From Winogradskyella pacifica (GTDB lineage Bacteria; Bacteroidota; Bacteroidia; Flavobacteriales; Flavobacteriaceae), in the NCBI RefSeq assembly GCF_013403915.1, contig NZ_JABFDI010000016.1, positions 1-64,000 of the forward strand: 64,000 bases of DNA, in the 5' to 3' direction. Position 1 is the stretch's first letter; the number at the start of each line of letters is the position of its first letter. This document shows positions 1 to 9,567 of the stretch, in pieces. The notes beneath the pieces are model-generated. The model searched no databases, was not told where the DNA came from, and saw only the letters and a list, made by a program, of their open reading frames with translations. A program made the position numbers and the translations under genes.

Positions 1-720
1 TTATCAAGGATAACAATATCTTGGTATACATTAATAGAATTACCATTAGTGTCAGTTACAGAATAGGTTCTAGTAATGGTTCCGTTATTAATAGCAGGAT
101 CTGCAGTTTGATTAACAAAAGACACAGTCGGAGTACCACAGTTATCAGCTTCATCGTTTACCACAGTAATATCAGCAGCAGGCACATCACCTAAACATTG
201 CACATTAATATCTGCAGGATTAGATGCTGTTGGGTCTGTATTATCAAGAATAGCAATATCTTGGTATACATTAATAGAATTACCATTAGTGTCAGTTACA
301 GAATAGGTTCTAGTAATCGTTCCGTTATTAATAGCAGGATCTGCCGTTTGACTCACAAAAGCAACTGATGGTGTTCCACAGTTATCGGCTTCATCCGTCA
401 CTACAGTAATATCAGCAGCAGGCACATCACCTAAACATTGCACGTTAATATCTGCAGGATTAGACGCTGTTGGGTCTGTATTATCAAGGATAACAATATC
501 TTGGTATACATTAATAGAATTACCACTAGTGTCAGTTACCGAATAGGTTCTGGTAATCGTTCCGTTATTGATAGCAGGATCTGCCGTTTGACTCACAAAA
601 GCAACTGATGGTGTTCCACAGTTATCGGCTTCATCCGTCACTACAGTAATATCAGCAGCAGGCACATCACCTAAACATTGCACATTTATATCTGCAGGAT
701 TAGAAGCTGTAGGTTTTTCA
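1..720 (-). repeat. 240-bp coding tandem repeat, three visible copies
   Basis: Three copies, 1-240, 241-480 and 481-720, are almost identical at the nucleotide level, including silent positions, and encode the same 80-residue module. The array continues past the left edge. Near identity points to recent unequal crossing-over or gene conversion. The copy at 481-720 grades into a more diverged module boundary near 720. Confidence 0.95.
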
Positions 721-1250
721 TTATCTACAACTGTTATTGTAAAAGTACAAATACTCCCAGTAGGAGTATGTCCTGAGTCATGCTCTTCAAATGTAATGAT
801 TGTAACTCCAATAGGAAAAGTAGCGCCCGAAGGCAGTCCTGTAGTTCTATGTGCGTGCTGTGAACCAATATTAGAGGTAGGACTAGTATAAGTCACTACA
901 GCACCGCAAGTACCAGGGGCTACATTTATAGAGAATGAGGACGTACAATCTGTAAGAGCGAATATGCTTGATGTGCTATGATTAATTTCTAGTTGTAATG
1001 GTTCATTCCTTTTTAAAGTACTTACTAGATAACTTTCGTCAACACCAAAATACCCTGCGCTAGCAAATAAATCGTTATGAGTAGATTCTTCTTTAATTCG
1101 TAAAGTTTCATTCGACGTAGCTAGATTATCCGTTTTCCAAGTTGTCATAAACTCGGTTTGCGCATTTAAGCTCAGCGAAAAACTAAAAATAAAAAGCAAC
1201 AAAGCTAAAGACGTAACATGAGTTAAAACCTTTAAGTAATGATTTTTCAT
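1..1250 (-). CDS. Secreted HYR-repeat cell-surface protein, 5' part only
   Basis: The gene starts at 1250 and its frame stays open to the left edge, so only about 416 N-terminal residues are seen. A signal peptide (hydrophobic run LALLLFIFSFSLSLNAQ) is followed by roughly 90 unique residues, then a HYR-like beta-sandwich with paired cysteines and the typical linker VVDNEKP, then 80-residue repeats that each hold two cysteines (VQCLGD and DNCGTP) and a domain-end motif VTDTSGN. In Bacteroidota such proteins are large, exported and usually end in a type IX secretion sorting domain; that end lies outside the window. Role is inferred as adhesion or surface matrix; no enzymatic motif is visible. 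Start supported by the signal peptide and a good promoter about 100 bases upstream. Confidence 0.85.
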   Translation of the reverse strand, partial: MKNHYLKVLTHVTSLALLLFIFSFSLSLNAQTEFMTTWKTDNLATSNETLRIKEESTHNDLFASAGYFGVDESYLVSTLKRNEPLQLEINHSTSSIFALTDCTSSFSINVAPGTCGAVVTYTSPTSNIGSQHAHRTTGLPSGATFPIGVTIITFEEHDSGHTPTGSICTFTITVVDNEKPTASNPADINVQCLGDVPAADITVVTDEADNCGTPSVAFVSQTADPAINNGTITRTYSVTDTSGNSINVYQDIVILDNTDPTASNPADINVQCLGDVPAADITVVTDEADNCGTPSVAFVSQTADPAINNGTITRTYSVTDTNGNSINVYQDIAILDNTDPTASNPADINVQCLGDVPAADITVVNDEADNCGTPTVSFVNQTADPAINNGTITRTYSVTDTNGNSINVYQDIVILD

Positions 1251-1924
1251 AACAACAATATTTAGTGTTTAAAAAACAAAACATTATTAGGGAGTAATGT
1301 TTAGCTCGTTATTTTATAAAGTAAAATAATTATTTCGCTAAGAGGGATGAGCAAATATAGATTTTATATTCAAATCCTCAAATAAAATAATCGATAAAGT
1401 GTAATTAAAATACGGTAAAGCGCATTATAATGTAGTGTTAAGTCATGAGTAAGTCATAACAAAATCACGTCATTACTAAGTTTTACTAGTGGTGTAACTC
1501 TTTGTTATTGTTTATTCTAGCTATAAAATACGATAATTGTTTTTATATAAAAATTATGCTTTTTAGGTTTTTATTCTTAAAAGACATCGTTTTTCATAAG
1601 GTTAAACTGTTCTGTCTTTTAAAACCATCAAATATTTAAAGCATTTTAGTTATCGTTTGCTATAGCAGTGTTTGTTCTTAATTTACTACAATACACATCG
1701 TGTAAAAGTTTAATAATTAGACTTTTATTTTACAATTGCTATTAACTATCTAGGGATAAACAAATATAAATTTAAAAATTGTTTAGACTTCTATAAAATC
1801 GTTAACAGGTAAAAATCTTCTTTAAACGAAATCCTTGAAATTAAGTTGTTTATAAAGTATTGGAGGATTGAATTGTAAACCTAGAGGCTTTCAATTTTAT
1901 AGAATTTTGGAAGTAAAGTATAAA
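1251..1924. other. Gene-free stretch upstream of the surface-protein gene
   Basis: About 670 bases between two leftward genes. Apart from the promoter at 1352-1382 I see no reading frame with a plausible start, no RNA-like fold and no repeat. The sequence is very AT-rich. Confidence 0.6.
1352..1382 (-). promoter_or_regulatory. Promoter of the HYR-repeat gene
   Basis: Read on the minus strand, TTTG (1382-1379) is followed after 19 bases by TATATTTG (1359-1352). This is an exact fit to the Bacteroidota primary sigma factor consensus TTTG-N19-TAnnTTTG. Expected 5' leader is about 100 bases. Confidence 0.7.
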
Positions 1925-1967
1925 AAAACTCTCATAGCAAGCATTCATTTGCTTGTATGAGAGTTTT
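1925..1967 (-). terminator. Hairpin terminator of the 1989-3173 gene
   Basis: Arms AAAACTCTCATA (1925-1936) and TATGAGAGTTTT (1956-1967) are perfectly complementary, with an inner CAAGC/GCTTG pairing. On the minus strand the hairpin is followed by a run of seven T. It lies 21 bases after the stop of the leftward lipoprotein gene. Confidence 0.9.
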
Positions 1968-1988
1968 ATTTTGAACTAGAAAAAGGTG

Positions 1989-3173
1989 TTAACTTCTCCT
2001 AACACTATAAGAACTAATTATATTTTTTAGTTTTAATTTAAGATCTTCTCCTGTATCATACACCATCTGTTCATCACTTGGAAACAGAACTTGTCTTTGT
2101 AATATAAGGTTTCTATCATTATTCTTTAATGCGCGTTTATCACCTTCGAAGGTTCCAAAAATATTTTCAAAAATATAGCCACTATCTATTGTAAATGTAT
2201 CAATAATTTGGTTTTGTTTTAAATCTGTATAAACCACATCAGCAATAACTTGAGCTGATTTAGTTTGTACAACTTCAAAAAGGCGCGCTTTTACGTTTAT
2301 AATTTTATCAACCTTTATATCATTACCAAGACTATCTTTTTTTACATTTCCGGCTCTGTCTAGATCATATTTCCAACCGTCTACAATATTTTGTTCTCTT
2401 AACACTTGACGTTCGTTAATACGTTCTGGCGATACATTTATTTGCTTTAATTGTAATTGCATCGCAAAATCATAATTAATAGCTTTATCTGTATTAGCAT
2501 GATAGGTTGTCCAGAATTGATTTAAGCCATAAGTATTAAAATCTAATAATTCAGCTTCTAATTGTTGCGGAATAATTTGTTGCGTGTGGTTTTGAATAGA
2601 AACATATATATAATCCATTCCTTTTTGATGCGCTTCAGTAATTAAGCTTCTGTTTTCTTCAAAATTGGGATTGATACGTTCTATATAACTAAAGATATCA
2701 TGTGCTTCTCTTGCATTATACTTATCATTAGAATCTAAAAGCGCTATGCCTTGATTAATTAAATAATCAGAAGTTTTATATCTGTAATCAATAAGTTTTG
2801 TATTGTAATCCTTAAACTTAAAATTTACAGTTTTACCATCTATTTGTAAAGGCATAACACGTTTAATAGCAGCTTGCCTAGCTTCTAAATCCGAATAGAT
2901 TTCATAAATGGTTTTATATTGCTCAGGATTACCATCTTTTTTAAAATGTTTAATAGTCTGTAAATCCTGCTCTAAAACTTTATTGTAGGCATCCTCGAGC
3001 ATCACAATATAATCTTGTTTGCTTTTTTTATCTTTATTGTTTTCTAATTTTTCTAAAGCGTCAGAAATAGCCTGATCATAATTTCCTTGGCTAATGGCGC
3101 TTTCAATTTGTTTTTTGGCACTACAAGATACGAGTACCGTAACAAGGACTAATAAGAGTAAAAATTTTTTCAT
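1989..3173 (-). CDS. Hypothetical lipoprotein with helical repeat region
   Basis: I do not recognise a named family. The chosen start at 3173 gives a 394-residue protein beginning MKKFLLLLVLVTVLVSCSAK, a classic lipoprotein signal with lipobox VSC; a longer frame from 3212 would put 13 charged residues before it and is unlikely. Residues about 25-75 and 120-170 read as helical, TPR-like segments (NYDQAISDALEKLEN; LLDSNDKYNAREAHDIF). The rest is mixed alpha/beta with no catalytic motif. Probably an envelope-anchored protein. Single gene with its own terminator. Confidence 0.8.
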   Translation of the reverse strand: MKKFLLLLVLVTVLVSCSAKKQIESAISQGNYDQAISDALEKLENNKDKKSKQDYIVMLEDAYNKVLEQDLQTIKHFKKDGNPEQYKTIYEIYSDLEARQAAIKRVMPLQIDGKTVNFKFKDYNTKLIDYRYKTSDYLINQGIALLDSNDKYNAREAHDIFSYIERINPNFEENRSLITEAHQKGMDYIYVSIQNHTQQIIPQQLEAELLDFNTYGLNQFWTTYHANTDKAINYDFAMQLQLKQINVSPERINERQVLREQNIVDGWKYDLDRAGNVKKDSLGNDIKVDKIINVKARLFEVVQTKSAQVIADVVYTDLKQNQIIDTFTIDSGYIFENIFGTFEGDKRALKNNDRNLILQRQVLFPSDEQMVYDTGEDLKLKLKNIISSYSVRRS

Positions 3174-3399
3174 AATCTTGTGTTTTTTGTGGTTATAAAT
3201 CTGTAATTCCAATTATAATGCCAAAGTAAAAAAACTTTTGAGACTTAGAATGATTTTTATCTAGAAAGCTTTTAAGATAAATTAATGAACAGAAAGGCTT
3301 TTGCAATGCAACTACACCTCTTTACAAATCCAAAAAAAATTAGAATCTTGCGGATTGACATTAAAGATTTTTGTTTCTTTACAAATCAATAAAAGACCC

Positions 3400-5085
3400 A
3401 TGTTTCATAAAGAAAACGGATGTTTTCATACTCTAGAATCTCATTTTTCGGAAGCACTTCCTAAACAATTTACCTTTCCGTTTTATTACACTCCACATTC
3501 ACTTTGTATTGCTGCGGCAGATGAGGTTAAAGCGTATCTAAGTTTTCAAACAGATTTTGAACACAATTTTGGTCTAGTCGACGGCAAGAAAGGTTTAAGT
3601 ATCGGTAAGATGTTTGGTGTTATGATTGTTGAAACTGAGAAAGGGCAACTAGGTTATATCACTGCATTCTCAGGGAAATTAGCAAAAAGTAATCATATTG
3701 AAGGATTTATACCACCGGTTTATGATACATTGAATAACGATGGTTTTTACAAGAAAAATGAAACACATGTAAATAACTTGACTGCTAAAATTGAAAGGTT
3801 AGAACAAAATCTGGAATTAGAAAAAGCCCAATTAGATTTAGAACAGAAAAAATTTGAAACCACCCAAAAACTTGAAGATTTTAAAACGAAAGCAAAAGTT
3901 GAAAAGCAATTCAGAAGACAGCGTAGGGTAGAGGCAGAGCATAAACTTTCTAATTTAGAAAAGGAAGTGTTTTTTGAAAAACTGAAGCAAGAAAGCATTC
4001 AGAATAATATTGATTTAAAATACTTAAAGTTAAGCATAGAAGCAGACGTAATTAAGGCAGAGGAACGTTTAGCCGAGTTAATTCAACCAATTGAAAATTT
4101 AAAATTAGAACGGAAAACACTTTCAGCGCGTTTACAAAAGCAAATTCACGAGCAATATAAATTCTTAAATGCTAAGGGTGAAACGAAAGATTTAATTACC
4201 ATTTTTAATGCTACAGATCTAGGTAAACCACCTGTTGCAGCAGGAGAGTGTGCTGCACCTAAATTGTTTCAGTATGCCTACGAACATAATTTGAAGCCTA
4301 TCGCTATGGCGGAATTTTATTGGGGAATTTCTCCAACAGCAGAAGTTAGAAAGCATGGACAATTTTACCCCTCTTGTCGTAGTCGGTGCGAACCCATTTT
4401 AGGTCATATGATGCAAGGTTTAGATGTTGAACCTAATCCTATAGAATCTGCTGGTAAGTTTGATGGAGACCTAGAGATTATTTACGAAGACGATTTTCTA
4501 TTAGTTCTTAACAAACCACATGAGTTTTTATCAGTTCCAGGAAAAACGATTAAAGATTCCGTTTTAACACGAATGCAAACGTATTTACCAAATGCAACAG
4601 GCCCTTTATTACTACATCGTTTAGATATGTCTACTTCTGGATTATTACTAGTAGCTAAAAATGAACGAACGCACAAAAAACTTCAGAAACAGTTTATTAA
4701 TCGCACCATAAAAAAGCGATATGTTGCGGTGTTAGATGGCACTTTAGAAACAACAAAAGGGACAATCGATTTACCTCTAAGAGTAGATTTAAATAACAGG
4801 CCAAGACAATTAGTTTGTTATGAACACGGTAAAAAAGCTACCACGACTTATGAGATTGTTGAGGTTACCGATCATAAAACCAGAATTCATTTTTATCCGA
4901 TTTCAGGAAGAACACATCAATTACGGGTGCATGCAGCGCATCATAAAGGGTTAAATATGCCCATAATTGGTGATGATTTATATGGGATGCCTTCTAATCG
5001 ATTACATCTTCATGCCGAAACATTAAGTTTTGAGCATCCTGTGAAACGCGAATGGGTAAGTTTTAGTTGTGAAGCTCCTTTTTAG
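3400..5085 (+). CDS. RluA-family RNA pseudouridine synthase with coiled-coil insert
   Basis: Converts uridine to pseudouridine in structured RNA, most likely rRNA. The catalytic motif HRLD is at residues 406-409 (Asp409 the nucleophile), followed by TSGLLLVAK, and SGRTHQLRVH is near residue 502; both are hallmarks of the RluA/RluC/RluD group. Before the catalytic domain lies a 350-residue extension with a long charged coiled coil (about residues 120-250) and a Cys-rich patch SCRSRCEP. The 561-residue length fits a long-form subfamily known in Bacteroidota and gamma-proteobacteria. Start at 3400 is preferred over the upstream in-frame codon at 3301 because the added 33 residues look non-conserved. 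Ends in a bidirectional terminator. Confidence 0.88.
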   Translation: MFHKENGCFHTLESHFSEALPKQFTFPFYYTPHSLCIAAADEVKAYLSFQTDFEHNFGLVDGKKGLSIGKMFGVMIVETEKGQLGYITAFSGKLAKSNHIEGFIPPVYDTLNNDGFYKKNETHVNNLTAKIERLEQNLELEKAQLDLEQKKFETTQKLEDFKTKAKVEKQFRRQRRVEAEHKLSNLEKEVFFEKLKQESIQNNIDLKYLKLSIEADVIKAEERLAELIQPIENLKLERKTLSARLQKQIHEQYKFLNAKGETKDLITIFNATDLGKPPVAAGECAAPKLFQYAYEHNLKPIAMAEFYWGISPTAEVRKHGQFYPSCRSRCEPILGHMMQGLDVEPNPIESAGKFDGDLEIIYEDDFLLVLNKPHEFLSVPGKTIKDSVLTRMQTYLPNATGPLLLHRLDMSTSGLLLVAKNERTHKKLQKQFINRTIKKRYVAVLDGTLETTKGTIDLPLRVDLNNRPRQLVCYEHGKKATTTYEIVEVTDHKTRIHFYPISGRTHQLRVHAAHHKGLNMPIIGDDLYGMPSNRLHLHAETLSFEHPVKREWVSFSCEAPF

Positions 5086-5116
5086 AGTCAGTTTAAAGTG
5101 TTCAATTTAAAGCAAA

Positions 5117-5154
5117 AAAAGAAGACTAAAGCAATTCAACTTTAGTCTTCTTTT
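5117..5154. terminator. Bidirectional hairpin terminator
   Basis: Perfect 15-bp arms, AAAAGAAGACTAAAG (5117-5131) and CTTTAGTCTTCTTTT (5140-5154), with an A run on one side and a T run on the other. It separates the convergent pseudouridine synthase and fumarylacetoacetase genes. Confidence 0.92.
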
Positions 5155-5173
5155 AATATAAATAAATGTATAA

Positions 5174-6466
5174 TTACTTCTTTTTCTTCGGGTTAAAAAT
5201 AGGTAATAACTGTGTTTTTACAGAACCAAAACCTATTCGTGTACCATCATTTTCACAGTAACCTCTCATAATTACAGTATCGTAATCATTAATAAATTTA
5301 CGTTCTGTGCCATCTTTCATTTTTAAAGGTTTGCTACCTTTCCAAGACAATTCTAACATAGATCCATAAGAATCTGGTGTTGGTCCAGAAATGGTCCCAC
5401 TTCCCATAACATCACCTGAATTAATAGGACAACCATTAACTGTATGATGTGCTAATTGCTGAGCCATATTCCAATACATATACTTGAAATTAGATTTACT
5501 AACCACGGCTTCTTTCGCACCTTTGGGCTGAATACCCACTTCTAAATTAATATCAAAACTCTTTTTTCCTTTAGTTTGTAAATAGTCTAAAGGTTTAGGG
5601 TTTTGCTTAGGGCTTTCTGTTCTAAACGGTTCTAAAGCATCTAAAGTCACAATCCATGGAGACATTGATGATGCAAAACTTTTTCCTAAAAATGGTCCTA
5701 ATGGTACGTATTCCCACTTCTGAATATCTCTTGCAGACCAATCATTAAATAATACTAAGCCAAAGATATACTCTTCAGTTTCTTCAATAGGAATAGGTTC
5801 GCCTAAATCATTAGCGTCTGTTGTAATAAAAGCCATTTCCAGTTCAAAATCTACTAATTTTGATGGACCAAAAACAGGTTTTTCAGCACCTTCTGGTAAG
5901 GTTTGTCCTTGTGGACGATGAATCGGAATTCCCGAAGGAATAATCGAAGAGCTACGTCCATGATACCCAACTGGCATATGTACCCAATTTGGCAATAATG
6001 CATTGTCAGGATCTCTAAACATGGTACCAACATTTGTAGCATGCTCCTTGCTAGCGTAGAAATCGGTGTAATCACCAACATGTATTGGTAACTGCATTTC
6101 AATTTCATCTAAACGAAACAATATCGTTTCTTTATGTGGATTGTTATTTTTTAAGGTCTCATTTTCAGCATCAAAAATCTGAGCGATTCTGTTTCTAACT
6201 AAACGCCAAGTTTTTCTACCATCTGCAATAAAATCGTTCAATGTATCTTGAAGAAAGATATCATCCGTTAACGGAATCCCTTCAAAATAACCCAATTGGT
6301 GTAAAGCACCAAGGTCAATCGCCGTATCACCAATTCGCGTTCCAATCGTTATAATGTCATCTCTAGTTAAGAAAACACCAAAAGGAATGTTCTGAATTGG
6401 AAAATCTGAGTTTTTACCGACATGTAGCCATGAGGTACGATCTGGATTGTTAGCTGATAATGGCAT
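5174..6466 (-). CDS. fahA: Fumarylacetoacetase
   Basis: Last step of tyrosine and homogentisate breakdown: hydrolyses fumarylacetoacetate to fumarate and acetoacetate. The N-terminal part (WLHVGKNSDFPIQNIPFGVF) and the metal-binding core (VDFELEMAFI, LFNDWSARDIQKWEYVPLGP, then HTVNGCPINSGDVMGSGTIS) are all typical of the family. Starting at 6466 gives 430 residues, the usual length. A longer frame from 6571 would run into the promoter of the divergent glyA gene, so it is rejected. A possible minus-strand -7 element TAGGTTTG lies at 6510-6503. Confidence 0.95.
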   Translation of the reverse strand: MPLSANNPDRTSWLHVGKNSDFPIQNIPFGVFLTRDDIITIGTRIGDTAIDLGALHQLGYFEGIPLTDDIFLQDTLNDFIADGRKTWRLVRNRIAQIFDAENETLKNNNPHKETILFRLDEIEMQLPIHVGDYTDFYASKEHATNVGTMFRDPDNALLPNWVHMPVGYHGRSSSIIPSGIPIHRPQGQTLPEGAEKPVFGPSKLVDFELEMAFITTDANDLGEPIPIEETEEYIFGLVLFNDWSARDIQKWEYVPLGPFLGKSFASSMSPWIVTLDALEPFRTESPKQNPKPLDYLQTKGKKSFDINLEVGIQPKGAKEAVVSKSNFKYMYWNMAQQLAHHTVNGCPINSGDVMGSGTISGPTPDSYGSMLELSWKGSKPLKMKDGTERKFINDYDTVIMRGYCENDGTRIGFGSVKTQLLPIFNPKKKK

Positions 6467-6517
6467 AGAGTTATTGTTGATTAATTGTTCATTAAATTCA
6501 TTCAAACCTACATAATT

Positions 6518-6551
6518 TTTGATATTTAAACTAATGTATTCACTATTTTTG
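6518..6551 (+). promoter_or_regulatory. Promoter of glyA
   Basis: TTTG at 6518-6521 and TATTTTTG at 6544-6551, 22 bases apart, a slightly long version of the Bacteroidota consensus. It leaves a leader of about 20 bases before the glyA start at 6577. Confidence 0.55.
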
Positions 6552-6576
6552 TATCGATTTAACAAACACATTATTT

Positions 6577-7851
6577 ATGCAACGCGACGAACAAATATTT
6601 GAACTTATTAAAGCCGAAAGAGAACGCCAGATTGATGGCATAGAATTAATAGCATCAGAAAATTTTGTTAGCGACCAGGTGATGGAAGCTGCAGGTTCTG
6701 TATTGACTAATAAATATGCCGAAGGTTATCCTGGTAAACGCTACTATGGTGGTTGTGAGGTTGTTGATGAGGTTGAGCAGATTGCAATCGATCGCGCTAA
6801 AACTTTATTTGGTGCTGCATATGTTAATGTACAACCCCATTCTGGAAGTCAGGCAAACACTGCTGTATATCACGCGTGTTTAAGTCCTGGTGATACTATT
6901 TTAGGATTTGATTTGTCTCATGGTGGACATTTAACTCACGGATCTCCTGTTAATTTTTCGGGTAAATTATACCGTCCTACATTTTATGGTGTAAAGAAAG
7001 ATACGGGACTTATTGATTACGATATGTTAGCTGATCAGGCGCAAAAAGAGAAACCTAAATTAATAATTGCTGGTGCTTCTGCCTATTCTCGTGATATGGA
7101 TTTTGCGAAGTTTAGAGAAGTAGCGGATAGTGTTGGTGCTGTTTTACTAGCGGATATTTCACATCCTGCAGGATTAATTGCTAAAGGGATTTTAAATGAT
7201 CCAATGCCGCATTGCCATGTGGTGACGACAACAACTCATAAAACTTTAAGAGGACCAAGAGGTGGTATGATTATGATGGGTGAAAATATTGATAACCCAT
7301 TCGGAGTTACTTTAAAGAACGGTAAACTTCGTAAAATGTCTGGTTTATTAGACTCTGCTGTTTTTCCTGGAAATCAAGGTGGACCATTAGAACACATTAT
7401 CGCTGCTAAAGCTATTGCTTTTGGTGAAGCCTTAACAGATGACTTTATGCATTATATGCTACAAGTAAAACATAATGCAGCTGCTATGGCTAAAGCATTT
7501 GTTGCTAAAGATTATAACTTAATTTCTGGTGGAACTGATAACCACATGATGTTAATTGATCTAAGAAATAAAAACATTACTGGTAAAGATGCTGAAAACG
7601 CTTTAGTAAAAGCAGACATTACCGTGAACAAAAATATGGTGCCTTTTGATACAGAATCTCCTTTTGTAACTTCAGGAATTAGAATAGGTACTGCCGCAGT
7701 AACCACTAGAGGTTTAAAAGAAAGCGATATGCCATACATTGTAGATTTAGTGGATGAAGCTCTTAAAAATCATGACAATGAAACGGTTTTAGCAGGTGTT
7801 GCTGAAAAAGTGAATACTTTAATGGGTGGACGTGCATTGTTTAATGCTTAA
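6577..7851 (+). CDS. glyA: Serine hydroxymethyltransferase
   Basis: PLP enzyme that interconverts serine and glycine while charging tetrahydrofolate with a one-carbon unit, in the cytoplasm. The 424-residue protein carries the N-terminal IELIASENF, the substrate and cofactor region [13 protein letters not shown], and the Schiff-base lysine Lys222 in [14 protein letters not shown]. Length is normal for the family. Transcribed divergently from fahA with its own promoter and terminator; no obvious glycine riboswitch precedes it, as the leader is only about 20 bases. Confidence 0.98.
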   Translation: MQRDEQIFELIKAERERQIDGIELIASENFVSDQVMEAAGSVLTNKYAEGYPGKRYYGGCEVVDEVEQIAIDRAKTLFGAAYVNVQPHSGSQANTAVYHACLSPGDTILGFDLSHGGHLTHGSPVNFSGKLYRPTFYGVKKDTGLIDYDMLADQAQKEKPKLIIAGASAYSRDMDFAKFREVADSVGAVLLADISHPAGLIAKGILNDPMPHCHVVTTTTHKTLRGPRGGMIMMGENIDNPFGVTLKNGKLRKMSGLLDSAVFPGNQGGPLEHIIAAKAIAFGEALTDDFMHYMLQVKHNAAAMAKAFVAKDYNLISGGTDNHMMLIDLRNKNITGKDAENALVKADITVNKNMVPFDTESPFVTSGIRIGTAAVTTRGLKESDMPYIVDLVDEALKNHDNETVLAGVAEKVNTLMGGRALFNA

Positions 7852-7889
7852 AAGATACAAGGCCTAGCAGGTCTGAATATATAATATTG

Positions 7890-7924
7890 AAAGCCTTTTA
7901 ATTTAATTTGAAAGGCTTTTTTTT
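7890..7924 (+). terminator. Terminator of glyA
   Basis: Arms AAAGCCTTT (7890-7898) and AAAGGCTTT (7911-7919) followed by an uninterrupted T run to 7924. Confidence 0.92.
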
Positions 7925-7929
7925 ATGTA

Positions 7930-8559
7930 TTATAATTTGGCAAATAGGTCATTTAAAGATTCAAAATCGCGACGTTTATAATTTGTGTTGTCTCTATTGT
8001 TGAGATAATTAATCACATCTTTCTTAGGGCTAGAAGACCAAAAGTTCCAAGTGTCTGTTATTATATTATTTTCTTCAATTATGATGCGTCCAGCTAAAGA
8101 GTTATCTAATAGTTCATTTGAAGAATCATAAACACGTACCAAGGATTCGTTTTGGAAGATTAATCTATATAGTCTGTCATCACTATTTAAATTTGTAAAC
8201 TTGGTTTCTGTCTCGTTTTCATTCTCAGTACGTCTGAAAATAACGTCTTTAATTAAATCATTATCGATTGGGACGTAGTTGTTGTCGAGATTTAGAATGG
8301 TTATCAGCTTGTTTTGATACGGTTGGTTGATACTAATTTTGCCGTTATAAACGGTTTCGTCTTTTAAAATCAGTTGGCCTTCAAAAAAAGGGCTGTTAAT
8401 ATTTAGGGTCTCAGTGCAATCACAATTACAACTGCTGTTTACACTATTTAATAGCTGTAGACTTGCGTTCATAAGCTCTAAGTTTTGAGCTTTTAGATGC
8501 GATGAGCTAATGACTAAAAAGAAGAGGAATAAAACCGTTGGTATTTTTTTTGAAATCAT
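7930..8559 (-). CDS. Secreted hypothetical protein
   Basis: Family not recognised. 209 residues with a clear signal peptide (IPTVLFLFFLVISSSHLKAQ). After it comes a short Cys cluster (SSCNCDCTE, residues about 42-50), a beta-rich region (FFEGQLILKDETVYNGKISI) that looks like a small barrel or sandwich, and a charged C-terminus. No catalytic motif. Monocistronic by position; its stop abuts the glyA terminator, which may act in both directions. Confidence 0.75.
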   Translation of the reverse strand: MISKKIPTVLFLFFLVISSSHLKAQNLELMNASLQLLNSVNSSCNCDCTETLNINSPFFEGQLILKDETVYNGKISINQPYQNKLITILNLDNNYVPIDNDLIKDVIFRRTENENETETKFTNLNSDDRLYRLIFQNESLVRVYDSSNELLDNSLAGRIIIEENNIITDTWNFWSSSPKKDVINYLNNRDNTNYKRRDFESLNDLFAKL

Positions 8560-8640
8560 GAGATCTATTTAAAGGGTTTATGTTGCATAAATCGCACAAC
8601 AATTGTTCCATAATTTTGAAAAAAATATTGTTTGGAAGCT

Positions 8641-9564
8641 TTATTGTTTGTTAATAAATGCTAATACACGATTAAAATAGGCTTCTCCTCCAACTTTCCA
8701 AACATTAGAATGGTTTGCAGAATCAATTTCAATAAATTCCTTATTAGCACTTGGTATTTTTGAGAAATTAGCTTTAGCGTATTTTATATTGATACGCTCG
8801 TCTATATTACCATGTACTATAAGTATAGGTTGGTTAATGGTTTCACAATACTTAATAGGTGAAGCATCGTTTGAGTCAAAGGCTGCAATTTGTCCAGCTC
8901 TATTAACTAGGTAATTAGAAAACGGTGTATAGCTAAAACCAGCGTGTAGATCAAAATAATCATTAACTATAGTTCTAAATTCTGAAAATGCACTTTCAAT
9001 TATTCCGAATTTAATACGTTGATCGTAGCCCATGGCTTGTAAACCAATGGCACCACCCAAGGATTGTCCCCAAACTCCAAAATGACTGAGATTTTCATGT
9101 TTGGATAAATAATCAATAAGGCTTGCAACATCTTTTTTCTCATGAACTCCAAAGGAACAAAAATCTCCTTCGCTTTTTCCGTGGGCTCGTGAATCTAAGG
9201 CAACAGCGTTAAATCCGTTTTCTGATAGAAAATCAATTACATTTTTGAATTGATCTTTATTAGAACGAATGCCGTGCAATAAAATCACGGTTCCTTTTGA
9301 TGAGTCTAAACTAGAATAGGTTAATTGCGCGGATAATTTGAGACCATCAAATGAGTTAAAAGCGAATGCTTTTTGATTTAATTTTGACGCGTTATTTGAA
9401 GCTACATCGAAACTAACATTTTTGTTTCGTTTTATTAAGCCAACAACAGGATTCTTAATTTCAGAAATAAGTCGAGGTACAAAAAAATGTATGGCTAACA
9501 GTCCAAGAATTAGTGTAAAGGCAGTAACAATTTTTAAGAATTTTACATGTTTCTTGGTTAGCAT
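8641..9564 (-). CDS. Membrane-anchored alpha/beta hydrolase
   Basis: A serine hydrolase of the alpha/beta fold. One N-terminal membrane segment (residues about 10-30) places the catalytic domain outside the inner membrane. The oxyanion motif LLHGIRSNK, the nucleophile elbow GVWGQSLGG (Ser in GQSLG), an acidic residue in VHGNIDERI and the terminal His in DSANHSNVW complete the triad. Substrate unknown. Its start lies only 3 bases after the stop of the beta-helix lipoprotein gene, so the two are co-transcribed. Confidence 0.88.
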   Translation of the reverse strand: MLTKKHVKFLKIVTAFTLILGLLAIHFFVPRLISEIKNPVVGLIKRNKNVSFDVASNNASKLNQKAFAFNSFDGLKLSAQLTYSSLDSSKGTVILLHGIRSNKDQFKNVIDFLSENGFNAVALDSRAHGKSEGDFCSFGVHEKKDVASLIDYLSKHENLSHFGVWGQSLGGAIGLQAMGYDQRIKFGIIESAFSEFRTIVNDYFDLHAGFSYTPFSNYLVNRAGQIAAFDSNDASPIKYCETINQPILIVHGNIDERINIKYAKANFSKIPSANKEFIEIDSANHSNVWKVGGEAYFNRVLAFINKQ

Positions 9565-9567
9565 AGA

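Noticed and set aside
1..720. CRISPR or mobile repeat
   Set aside because: The 240-bp repeats are in frame and code for a conserved protein module.
6552..6576. Glycine riboswitch upstream of glyA
   Set aside because: The predicted leader is about 20 bases, too short for any riboswitch.
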